Shown here: positions 43,081 through 53,898 of the stretch, in pieces
Numbering within the stretch: position 1 is the first letter of the stretch
Layout of the letters: every line of letters starts with the position of its first letter
Assembly: GCA_023663945.1 (NCBI GenBank)
Contig: JAMPGL010000018.1
Coordinates: forward strand, 1 to 61,954
Length of the DNA stretch: 61,954 nucleotides
Source: Lachnospiraceae bacterium
Lineage (GTDB): Bacteria > Bacillota > Clostridia > Lachnospirales > Lachnospiraceae
Reading direction: 5' to 3'
Position numbers and translations under genes: made by a program
Notes under the pieces: generated by a model
Told to the model about the DNA's origin: nothing
Databases searched by the model: none
The model's input: only the letters and a program-made list of their open reading frames with translations

Positions 43081-43083
43081 TAG

Positions 43084-43142
43084 AACCAAGAGTTATTCTA
43101 AGACGTTAAAGAACAACGTCTAAGAATAACTACAGCTTGGTT
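43084..43142 (+). repeat. Long hairpin between atpE and atpF
   Basis: AGTTATTCTAAGACGTT (43091-43107) and its exact complement (43115-43131) make a 17-bp perfect stem, extended by an outer AACCAAG/CTTGGTT pair. It has no T run directly after it, so it may be a processing or stability element rather than a terminator. Confidence 0.8.
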
Positions 43143-43145
43143 TAA

Positions 43146-43167
43146 AGAATGTCCTAAAGGACATTCT
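43146..43167 (+). repeat. Second hairpin between atpE and atpF
   Basis: AGAATGTCCT (43146-43155) pairs perfectly with AGGACATTCT (43158-43167). It sits 4 bases after the long hairpin. Confidence 0.75.
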
Positions 43168-43224
43168 TCTATGCGCAAAACAGCATTTTCGGATGCTGAT
43201 AATAATAAGAAAGGAGGCTTACGG

Positions 43225-43730
43225 ATGGAACCGAGATTGTTTGACCTTGACCTGCAGCTTTTGACAGATTCAGTGTTGATGATTATAGCGGTGTTTACGC
43301 TTTTTCTCGTGGCTTCTTATTTCCTGTTTAATCCGGTGAGGGAAATGCTTGCAAAAAGGCAGGCAAAAATTAAGGACGAGCTGGATGGTGCGGCGAAGGA
43401 TAAAGAAGATGCGGCGGCTCTGAAGCAGCAGTACGAAGAGAAGCTGAAGAACATTGATAAAGAAGCTGAGGAAATTTTAAGCGATGCCAGAAAGCGCGCT
43501 CAGGAAAATGAGAATCGGATCGTAGCGGAAGCGAAGGAAGAAGCCGGGCGGATCATTGAGAGAGCCAAGGTGGAAGCGGAGCTTGAAAAGCAGAAAGCGG
43601 CGGACGATGTTAAGCGTGAGATGGTAGTGCTTGCTTCCATTATGGCAGGTAAGGTAGTGAAAGCATCTATTGATACAACCGTACAGGAAAGCCTGATTAA
43701 TGAAACATTAAAGGAAATAGGTGAGAGCAC

Positions 43731-43743
<13 letters not shown>
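43225..43743 (+). CDS. atpF: F-type ATP synthase subunit b
   Basis: A 172-residue stator subunit. ATG 43225 (MEPRLFDLD) is preceded by AAAGGAGG; a longer frame from 43171 runs through a hairpin and is rejected. One N-terminal membrane helix (about 12-35, LTDSVLMIIAVFTLFLVAS) is followed by FNPVREMLAKRQAKI and a long charged coiled coil to about 145. It connects the a/c membrane part to F1 through delta. It overlaps atpH by 13 bases. Confidence 0.93.
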
Positions 43744-45813
<2,070 letters not shown>

Positions 45814-45833
45814 GGAAAGGATAGGGTAGTGTT

Positions 45834-46712
45834 ATGGCGTCAATGAGAGACATTAAAAGGCGTAAAGGCAGTATACAGAGCACTCAGCAGATTACCAAAG
45901 CCATGAAGCTTGTCTCCACGGTAAAGCTCCAGAGAGCCAAGCAGAATGCCGAAAAGTCACAGTCCTATTTCCATTACATGTTTGATACGGTAAACTCTAT
46001 TTTAAGCAAAACCGGAAATCTGGAACATAAGTATTTAAAAGCCGGAGAGACCGGAAAGAAGGCTGTGATCGTCATTACATCAAACCGCGGCCTTGCAGGG
46101 GGATACAACTCCAATGTGATTAAGCTTGTCACAAGAGGGGAGCTTGCGGACGAGGATTTGATGATATATGCAATCGGAAAAAAGGGCAGAGAGGCTTTGC
46201 AGAGAAAGTACGAGATCAAGGCGGATTACTCCGATGTGATCGAGGAGCCTGTCTATGCGGACGCTATGGCGATCTGCAGGGAAGTACTGGATGCTTTTGC
46301 CAAAGGGGAAATCAGTGAAATCTACCTTGCCTATACCGGGTTTAAAAATACGGTTGTCCATGTGCCCACGCTCTTAAAGCTTCTGCCTGTGGAAATCGAG
46401 GAGCAGGAAAGAGCGCTGGCGGAAGGCGTGGAGGAAAACGCGGGAGACAAAAAAGCGCTGATGAACTTCGAGCCGGACGATGAAGAGGCATTGAATATGC
46501 TGATTCCCAAATATATAACCAGCCTGATTTACGGAGCCATGATCGAATCGGTGGCAAGTGAGAACGGCGCCAGAATGCAGGCAATGGATTCTGCAACCAG
46601 CAATGCGGAGGAGATGATCGATCATCTGACCCTGCTTTATAACAGAGCCCGTCAGGGTTCCATCACGCAGGAGCTGACAGAGATTATTGCGGGAGCAAAT
46701 GCCATCTCATAA
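45834..46712 (+). CDS. atpG: F-type ATP synthase gamma subunit
   Basis: A 292-residue rotor shaft. The N-terminal helix MASMRDIKRRKGSIQSTQQITKAMKLVS and the C-terminal helix (SENGARMQAMDSATSNAEEMIDHL, RARQGSITQELTEIIAGANAI) that form the coiled-coil axle are both clear. The middle (VIVITSNRGLAGGYNSNVI) is the Rossmann-like part. An acidic insert at about 200-220 is longer than in Bacillus. AAAGGATAGGG precedes the start. Confidence 0.96.
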   Translation: MASMRDIKRRKGSIQSTQQITKAMKLVSTVKLQRAKQNAEKSQSYFHYMFDTVNSILSKTGNLEHKYLKAGETGKKAVIVITSNRGLAGGYNSNVIKLVTRGELADEDLMIYAIGKKGREALQRKYEIKADYSDVIEEPVYADAMAICREVLDAFAKGEISEIYLAYTGFKNTVVHVPTLLKLLPVEIEEQERALAEGVEENAGDKKALMNFEPDDEEALNMLIPKYITSLIYGAMIESVASENGARMQAMDSATSNAEEMIDHLTLLYNRARQGSITQELTEIIAGANAIS

Positions 46713-46816
46713 GCGCGGTTTGGAGTTTTAATCTCAAAGCATACCGCAAAGATGCTTTTGGCGAAAGGTGCAGAATGCAAATTTAGATAAAAGAATCCGG
46801 AAATGAGCCGGGTTAG

Positions 46817-48238
<1,422 letters not shown>

Positions 48239-48253
48239 TGAGGGAGGGTGCAG

Positions 48254-48661
48254 ATGGCAGAGAATAATTTATTTACGCTGAAAGTCATCACCCCCGACCG
48301 GGTTTTTTATGAAAATCAGGTTTCCATGGTAGAATTTAATACCACGGAGGGTGAGATTGGTGTATACAAAAGACATGTGCCCACCACCGTAATCTTAAGC
48401 CCCGGCATTCTGACAATCACGGAGCCGGAAGGAACCAAAGAGGCGGCGCTTCATGCAGGGTTTGCAGAAATCCTTCAAGATGAAGTAATCATTATGGCTG
48501 AGATTATTGAGTGGCCTCATGAGATTGATGTAAGCAGGGCGGAAGCGGCAAGAACGCGTGCGCAGGAGCGTTTAAGCTCCAAAACGCCGGAGACGGACGT
48601 GCTCCGGGCGGAGACGGCGCTGCAGAGAGCCCTTGCGCGTATTAATGTAATCAATAAATGA
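48254..48661 (+). CDS. atpC: F-type ATP synthase epsilon subunit
   Basis: A 135-residue regulatory rotor subunit. ATG 48254 (MAENNLF) is chosen over GTG 48248; GGGAGGG lies upstream. The N-terminal beta sandwich (FTLKVITPDRVFYENQVSMVEFNTTEGEIGVYKRHVP) is followed by a helical hairpin with RAEAARTRAQERL and the typical tail ALARINVINK. It is the last gene of the operon, followed by a terminator. Confidence 0.95.
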   Translation: MAENNLFTLKVITPDRVFYENQVSMVEFNTTEGEIGVYKRHVPTTVILSPGILTITEPEGTKEAALHAGFAEILQDEVIIMAEIIEWPHEIDVSRAEAARTRAQERLSSKTPETDVLRAETALQRALARINVINK

Positions 48662-48667
48662 CAGAGA

Positions 48668-48698
48668 AGAGGTATGTATGCAAATATATACCTCTTTG
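48668..48698 (+). terminator. Terminator of the atp operon
   Basis: AGAGGTAT (48668-48675) pairs with ATACCTCT (48688-48695), followed by TTG. Confidence 0.65.
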
Positions 48699-48710
48699 TC
48701 GTGAAAGCAG

Positions 48711-48763
48711 GCTGGCGCCAAGGTCATGCGGGCGTGACTTTGACCCGCTGCTCGCGGGAATAA
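48711..48763 (+). repeat. Dispersed hairpin repeat, copy 3 of the CTCGCGG family
   Basis: GCTGGCGCCAAGGTCATGC and GCGTGACTTTGACCCGCT pair in an imperfect hairpin, followed by GCTCGCGGGAATAAA. It matches 26016-26075. Confidence 0.65.
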
Positions 48764-48775
48764 AGGAGAGAACAG

Positions 48776-49729
48776 GTGAATATTGAACAGGCACGGCAGA
48801 TGGGAAAAGAGCTGATAGATAACATCGGCAGAGTCATTGTGGGAAAGGAAGAGGTCATAACATTGCTGCTTGGCGCCTTTTTGGCGGATGGGCATGTGCT
48901 TCTTGAGGATGTGCCGGGGGTGGGCAAAACGAAGCTGGCAAAATCTCTGGCAATGACCTTTGACGGCAAATTTGCGCGGATTCAGTTTACGCCGGATCTG
49001 CTTCCGGGAGATGTGACCGGAATGAACGTGTATAACCGAAAGAGCGGGGAGTTTGAGCTGCATAGGGGGTCTGTCTTTACCAATGTTCTTTTGGCGGATG
49101 AGATTAACCGCGCCACGCCCAGAACACAGTCCGGGCTTTTGGAGTGCATGGAAGAGAGGCAGGTCACAATTGACGGGGAAAGCCTTAAGCTGGATGCGCC
49201 GTTTTTTGTGATTGCCACACAAAATCCGGTGGAAAACGCCGGGACGTTTCCGCTTCCGGAGGCACAGCTGGATCGGTTTATGATGAAGCTTTCTTTAGGG
49301 CTTCCGGACAGAGAGCAGGAGCTTTTGATCATGGAGCGGTTTATGCGGGAAGACCCGATAGAAACCTTAAAGCCGGTGATGAATCCGGAGCAGTTTCTTC
49401 AGATGAGGGAGCTGATCCGGCAGGTTTATGTTCATCCGGAGCTGGAACGGTATGTGGTCGAGCTTGTGGCGGCTACCCGGGAAAAGAAGCAGGTGATCTT
49501 GGGCGTAAGCCCCAGAGGAACCTTAGCTCTCCTTAGAGCGGCGAGGGCGTATGCAGTTCTCATGGGAAGAACCTACTGTATTCCGGATGACATAAAAAGA
49601 ATGGCAGTTCCTGTGCTGGCGCATCGGCTGAAGCTCAGTTACGGGCATCAGGCGGATCGGGATGCAGAGGGACTGATCAATGAAATTTTAAGTGAGACAG
49701 CTGTTCCGGCAGAAAACTTTTCCCAGTGA
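48776..49729 (+). CDS. MoxR-family AAA+ ATPase
   Basis: A 317-residue ATPase. GTG 48776 is used, with AAGGAGAG upstream. Walker A is PGVGKTKLAKSLAM (about residue 45), Walker B LLADEINRATPRTQSGLLECMEE, and sensor FVIATQNPVENAGTFPLPEAQLDRFMMKL. MoxR proteins are chaperone-like and nearly always sit beside DUF58 and a transglutaminase-like or DUF4129 membrane protein, as here, in an operon of three genes. The exact client is not known. Confidence 0.93.
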   Translation: MNIEQARQMGKELIDNIGRVIVGKEEVITLLLGAFLADGHVLLEDVPGVGKTKLAKSLAMTFDGKFARIQFTPDLLPGDVTGMNVYNRKSGEFELHRGSVFTNVLLADEINRATPRTQSGLLECMEERQVTIDGESLKLDAPFFVIATQNPVENAGTFPLPEAQLDRFMMKLSLGLPDREQELLIMERFMREDPIETLKPVMNPEQFLQMRELIRQVYVHPELERYVVELVAATREKKQVILGVSPRGTLALLRAARAYAVLMGRTYCIPDDIKRMAVPVLAHRLKLSYGHQADRDAEGLINEILSETAVPAENFSQ

Positions 49730-49744
49730 CAGAGAGGCGCGGCG

Positions 49745-50866
49745 ATGGTGATTCTTTTTACACTGCTGGCAGGAGGCGGTCTCTTTTTCCTGCAGAGAAT
49801 CTTATATGCACGGTGGTGGAGCCGGGGCGTGACGGTCAGGCTTTCTTTTGATAAGGAAATCGTCCGTCCTGGAGAGCCGGTCAAGCTTTTCGAGGTGGTG
49901 GAAAATCAAAAGAAGCTTCCCCTTTCCTCCCTAAAGGTTAAGTTTCAGTGTTCCAGATATTTGGAGTTTTCGGATGGTCAAAATGGAAACGTGACGGATA
50001 AGTACTACCGGAATGACCTTTTTTCCGTGATGCCTTATCAGCGGATTACCAGAACGCATGAGGTCTCCTGCGCCCAAAGGGGATATTATGGAATTGACGA
50101 AATCAATCTGGTAGGGGCAGACCTCTTTTTTACGGAGGAGATGTCGGCGGACCGGAGGAGCGGCGCAGTCTTGCATGTGATTCCAAAGACTTTGCCGGAG
50201 GAGGCACAGCCTGCTTTCCGCAGGATCAACGGCGAAATTGCCGCCAGAAGATATGAGCTGGAAGACCCCTTTACCTTTCGGGGGATTCGTGATTATGCGC
50301 CCTATGACGAGATGAACCGGATTAGTTGGAAAGCCACTGCCAAAACGGACGAACTAAAGGTAAGGGAAAGAGAACACACCGCAGTCGGCAGTGTGAGAAT
50401 CTTTATGAATCTGGAGGATCACGGCATTCTGCGCAGGGAGGAGCTTTTGGAAATGAGCATCAGCCTTTGTGCGGGGCTTGCGGAGGAACTGCTGGGGCAG
50501 GGCATCCGGCTCAGCATCTTTGCCAACGCGCCGGACTGCGTCACGGGGCGTCTGCTTGTCTTGGAGGAGCTGACCCATCCGGCATGCATGGAGAGTATTT
50601 ACAAGGCGTTTGCAAGGCTTAATGTGCAGGAGGGGACGGTAAAGTTCGGAAATTGCATGAGGGAAAGACTCCATGAAGACAATTCCCTTTACACGATTTT
50701 TATTTCTCCGGACCGGCATGAGGATTTTATTCAGGAGATAGACGACTACCGAAAGGAAGCCGGGGAGGATTTTTTGTGGATCTGCCCGGTGAAAAGAACC
50801 GATAAGGTGAAACCCGTAGAAAAACTTCCGGAGCACAGAATCGTTTTGGTGGAGGAGCCTTTATGA
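49745..50866 (+). CDS. DUF58 domain protein
   Basis: A 373-residue protein with an N-terminal hydrophobic segment and the DUF58 core: YELEDPFTFRGIRDYAPYDEMNRISWKATAKTDEL-type motif at about residues 185-215, with the von Willebrand-like region after it (ISLCAGLAEELLGQG). It starts 15 bases after the MoxR gene. Together with MoxR it is thought to act in assembly or processing of extracytoplasmic or cell-wall proteins (family inference). Confidence 0.88.
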   Translation: MVILFTLLAGGGLFFLQRILYARWWSRGVTVRLSFDKEIVRPGEPVKLFEVVENQKKLPLSSLKVKFQCSRYLEFSDGQNGNVTDKYYRNDLFSVMPYQRITRTHEVSCAQRGYYGIDEINLVGADLFFTEEMSADRRSGAVLHVIPKTLPEEAQPAFRRINGEIAARRYELEDPFTFRGIRDYAPYDEMNRISWKATAKTDELKVREREHTAVGSVRIFMNLEDHGILRREELLEMSISLCAGLAEELLGQGIRLSIFANAPDCVTGRLLVLEELTHPACMESIYKAFARLNVQEGTVKFGNCMRERLHEDNSLYTIFISPDRHEDFIQEIDDYRKEAGEDFLWICPVKRTDKVKPVEKLPEHRIVLVEEPL

Positions 50867-52149
50867 ACCGGAAATTGGAGATTATCAAAAACATACTTGC
50901 CGAAGGGCTGAATGCGCTGATGCTGACTGCCGCAGGGGCGGTCTTTTTGACAGACTTTGTCAAAATGAGGATGAGCCCGGCGGTTCCCTGCGTGATTGTG
51001 CTTTTATCCCTGTTCTTTTACGGAATCAGGGAAAAATGCCGGAAATTTTTCCTTTTTCTCTTGTGGCATGTGCTTCCCGGCGTGCTGCTGTTTTTGTTTT
51101 ATGGAGGAAATCCTTTTCAAAAGGTATGGCTGTTCCTTGTTTATTTTGTGCTTTTGTTTCTCAGCTTCGGCAAGAAACTAAGGGGCGCAGAGATGGGAAT
51201 GGAAGCGGCTTTTCCTCCTGCGTTCGGCGGTGTCATGTGGATTTTGTACCTGATTGACCAAAGGCAGGGAGAGGGGGCGTGCGCCGGATTTCTTTTTGGG
51301 ATGACGGCAGGATACCTTTGCGGTTACTTTTTGTATTATTTTCTGCGGCAGTTTCTTCATTACATGGACATGAATAACCGGACGACGGAAAACATTCCCG
51401 TAAATCATGTGTTTCACTCTTCCGCGTTTCTTGCCGGAGGATTTGCCCTGCTCGCGGGAATTGTCATGATTTTGTGCGGAAACAGGGAGTGGATGAACCG
51501 TGCGGGAGAGATTCTGCAGCGGATAGTGATTGGATTTTTTACATTTTTATTTTCCCTGCTGAAAACAGACAGTCCGCAGCAGGCGGAAAGTTCATCGGGG
51601 TATGAGATGCAGGAAGCCATGCCCTGGGGGGAGGCGGAAGTGGTGGAAGCCCCGCTTCTCATGAAAATCTTAGAAGCGGTTCTGGGGATTGCGGCGCTAG
51701 GGGCGGTAATGATACTGCTTGTCCTGACAATTTTGGGAATCATAAGGCTGATACGGGAGCGGTTTGCTAAGAGGCGGAGGCTCCGCATATTGGAAGACGG
51801 AGTGCACGAGGATTTGGTGGAAACCATAAAAAGGGATAAGAAAAACAGAGAGAAGGCGCAGACCGGGGGACTGATAAAACGCGCACAGAGAGCTTTGTCG
51901 CCACAGGAGCGGATCCGCCGGATTTACCGCCGAACCATAGAAAAGAAAATGGCTTCCCTTGGCACAGAGGGGGAGAAATATCCGCCGGGCTTGACTCCCA
52001 GAGAACAGTGCCTGGAACTGTTTCAGGAGCAGGCAGGCGAAGCCCTTGAGTTTGCTGTTTTGTATGAAAAGGCGCGATACGGCGAAGGGCTGTGCGGCGG
52101 GGAGGACGTGAAAAAAGCCAGAAAGCTGGCGGAGGCGTTTCACGGATAA
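50863..52149 (+). CDS. Multi-pass membrane protein with DUF4129-like C-terminus
   Basis: A 428-residue protein with about six membrane segments in the first 200 residues and a further helix near 260-290, then a cytoplasmic basic region (RLIRERFAKRRRLRILEDG) and a C-terminal DUF4129-like helical module ending FAVLYEKARYGEGLC. It overlaps the DUF58 gene by 4 bases (ATGA). In related operons this position holds a transglutaminase-like protein, but no catalytic Cys-His-Asp triad is visible here. The role is unknown. Confidence 0.75.
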   Translation: MNRKLEIIKNILAEGLNALMLTAAGAVFLTDFVKMRMSPAVPCVIVLLSLFFYGIREKCRKFFLFLLWHVLPGVLLFLFYGGNPFQKVWLFLVYFVLLFLSFGKKLRGAEMGMEAAFPPAFGGVMWILYLIDQRQGEGACAGFLFGMTAGYLCGYFLYYFLRQFLHYMDMNNRTTENIPVNHVFHSSAFLAGGFALLAGIVMILCGNREWMNRAGEILQRIVIGFFTFLFSLLKTDSPQQAESSSGYEMQEAMPWGEAEVVEAPLLMKILEAVLGIAALGAVMILLVLTILGIIRLIRERFAKRRRLRILEDGVHEDLVETIKRDKKNREKAQTGGLIKRAQRALSPQERIRRIYRRTIEKKMASLGTEGEKYPPGLTPREQCLELFQEQAGEALEFAVLYEKARYGEGLCGGEDVKKARKLAEAFHG

Positions 52150-52197
52150 AAGCGGGAGCGCATATGATAGCTGTAAAGACAGAAGGAAGTTATCAAT

Positions 52198-52587
52198 ATG
52201 TATGAACGTAAAATTCTGCCCTTTTATATGACTTATCCGCTTCCCATGTATTATCAGGAGGAAGATTCCATTATCCGGGATTTGGAGTATCTTCAGCAGA
52301 TGTATCCCGCAGAAGCCAAAAGGTATCAGAAGGTCATTGCGGGGATTTTGGATAAGCTTGACTATGAGGGAAGCATGATTTATGATGAATATCCTGACAA
52401 ATGGCAGCTTTATAAGCTTTCAAAAGATATTCTTGACCGGATTAAAAGGGACGAGGAAAAGAATAACCCCGAAGCGGAAATTCCGCCGGAAAAATGGGAA
52501 TGGCTGGGCGATCTGGTGCAGATTCTTTTATTTTATGAGATTTATAAAAGAAGGCATAATTCACGGAGGGGAATCCTTAGATTCTGA
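52198..52587 (+). CDS. Conserved small protein of unknown function
   Basis: A 129-residue protein behind a good GAAGGAAG site. It is rich in aromatic residues and charged helices (MTYPLPMYYQEEDSIIRDLEYLQQMYPAEAKRYQKVI onward, ending YEIYKRRHNSRRG). No domain is recognised. Its lack of a signal peptide suggests it is cytoplasmic. Similar proteins of this length occur in Lachnospiraceae (recollection, not checked). Confidence 0.65.
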   Translation: MYERKILPFYMTYPLPMYYQEEDSIIRDLEYLQQMYPAEAKRYQKVIAGILDKLDYEGSMIYDEYPDKWQLYKLSKDILDRIKRDEEKNNPEAEIPPEKWEWLGDLVQILLFYEIYKRRHNSRRGILRF

Positions 52588-52734
52588 CCTAGAAAATTTT
52601 GGTTGTGGTTTTGCAGGTAAATAAGTAAAATATAGTCATGACGTATAATAAACGAAAGTCCGAAAAGGCAATTTCGAATGTCGTTTGCTATAAAGTTATG
52701 GCTATATTTGTGTCAAAAAAAGGACAGGCTGATT

Positions 52735-53883
52735 ATGGAAGAATTATATAACAGGATTTCCGGCTTTTTGTCGGAGGGGCTGTATCAGATTATCATTAGC
52801 AATCCTCGGAACAGACAGCAGGCGGAAAAGGTGAAGATACGCCCTGTTCTGTTAAAGGGAGCGGTTTGCTTTCAGGAAACGGTTACAAGGGGAACGCAGG
52901 TTTTTCACAGTAATTTTGACAAAGAAGAAATGCTGAGCCGTATCCTGCATTATATGAAAGAGGAGTTTAAGCAGTTGGAGGCGCACGGCGTGGAAGGACA
53001 GCTGACGGCACTTATCAGCAAAAAGGGCAGGGTCACTGTGAAATACAGCAGGCAGAGTGAGACTCCTAAGATACTGCCGGACATGTCCCACAACCGTACC
53101 AAGCGGTATTTGCTTCCGGAGGGGACGCCCGTTCCGTTTCTGATTGATTTGGGGGTGCAGACAGGCGAAGGTAAGATTGTGCGCTCCCGTTATGACAAAT
53201 TTAAGCAGATTAACCGTTATCTGGAATTTGTTGAGGATATTCTGCCTACACTGAATAAGGGAAAAACCGTTCATATTATTGACTTTGGGTGCGGAAAGTC
53301 CTATCTGACCTTTGCGCTGTACTATTACCTTCACGAACTGCAGGGAATAGATACTGTGATAACCGGACTGGACCTTAAGGCGGATGTGATTGCCAAATGC
53401 AGCCGTCTGGCAGAGAGTTACGGATACGAGAAGCTTCATTTTTATCAGGGAGATATCCGCACCTTTACGGGCGATAGGCAGGTAGACATGGTGGTTTCCC
53501 TTCATGCCTGCGACACTGCCACGGATTACGCAATCAAAAAGGCGGTGGATTGGAATGCAAAGGTTTTGTTTGCGGTGCCCTGCTGTCAGCACGAGGTAAA
53601 CGGGCAGATTCAGAGCGGGCTTTTGGAGCCGGTTTTAAAATACGGCTTGCTGAAAGAGCGTCTTTCTGCTATTTTGACGGACGCGGTGCGCGCCAATCTG
53701 CTGGAAGAGGCAGGATATGACACGCAGGTGCTGGAATTTATCGATATGGAGCACACCCCCAAGAATATACTGATAAGAGCCGTCAAAAAGGAGAGTCCTT
53801 CGGGAAAGGATACATTGATTACCGAACTGACCGACGCCGTAAGGGTGGAGACTACGCTTCAAAAGCTGATGAAGGAAGGATAA
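52735..53883 (+). CDS. Class I SAM-dependent methyltransferase
   Basis: A 382-residue methyltransferase. The start at ATG 52735 (MEELYNRISG) fits AGGACAGG; an earlier ATG at 52678 has no ribosome site. The C-terminal half holds the SAM-binding fold: motif I VHIIDFGCGKSYLTFAL, acidic GLDLKAD, and VSLHACDTATDYAIKKAV, followed by VLFAVPCCQHEVN, a pair of cysteines that is typical of this family (methyltransferase 32/GSTCD-like). The N-terminal 120 residues are a separate substrate-binding domain. The substrate is not evident. It is followed 15 bases later by a large secreted-protein gene and is probably co-transcribed with it. Confidence 0.82.
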   Translation: MEELYNRISGFLSEGLYQIIISNPRNRQQAEKVKIRPVLLKGAVCFQETVTRGTQVFHSNFDKEEMLSRILHYMKEEFKQLEAHGVEGQLTALISKKGRVTVKYSRQSETPKILPDMSHNRTKRYLLPEGTPVPFLIDLGVQTGEGKIVRSRYDKFKQINRYLEFVEDILPTLNKGKTVHIIDFGCGKSYLTFALYYYLHELQGIDTVITGLDLKADVIAKCSRLAESYGYEKLHFYQGDIRTFTGDRQVDMVVSLHACDTATDYAIKKAVDWNAKVLFAVPCCQHEVNGQIQSGLLEPVLKYGLLKERLSAILTDAVRANLLEEAGYDTQVLEFIDMEHTPKNILIRAVKKESPSGKDTLITELTDAVRVETTLQKLMKEG

Positions 53884-53898
53884 GGACAGGATTTTAGC

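Noticed and set aside
48572-49222. 216-residue antisense ORF across atpC and the MoxR gene
   Set aside because: It crosses a dispersed repeat and two well-supported plus-strand genes.
52630-52660. Promoter TTGCAG / TATAAT before the methyltransferase gene
   Set aside because: The hexamers are about 27 bases apart, too far for a standard promoter.
52852-53592. 246-residue antisense ORF
   Set aside because: It is opposite the SAM-binding motifs of the methyltransferase and has no promoter or ribosome site.
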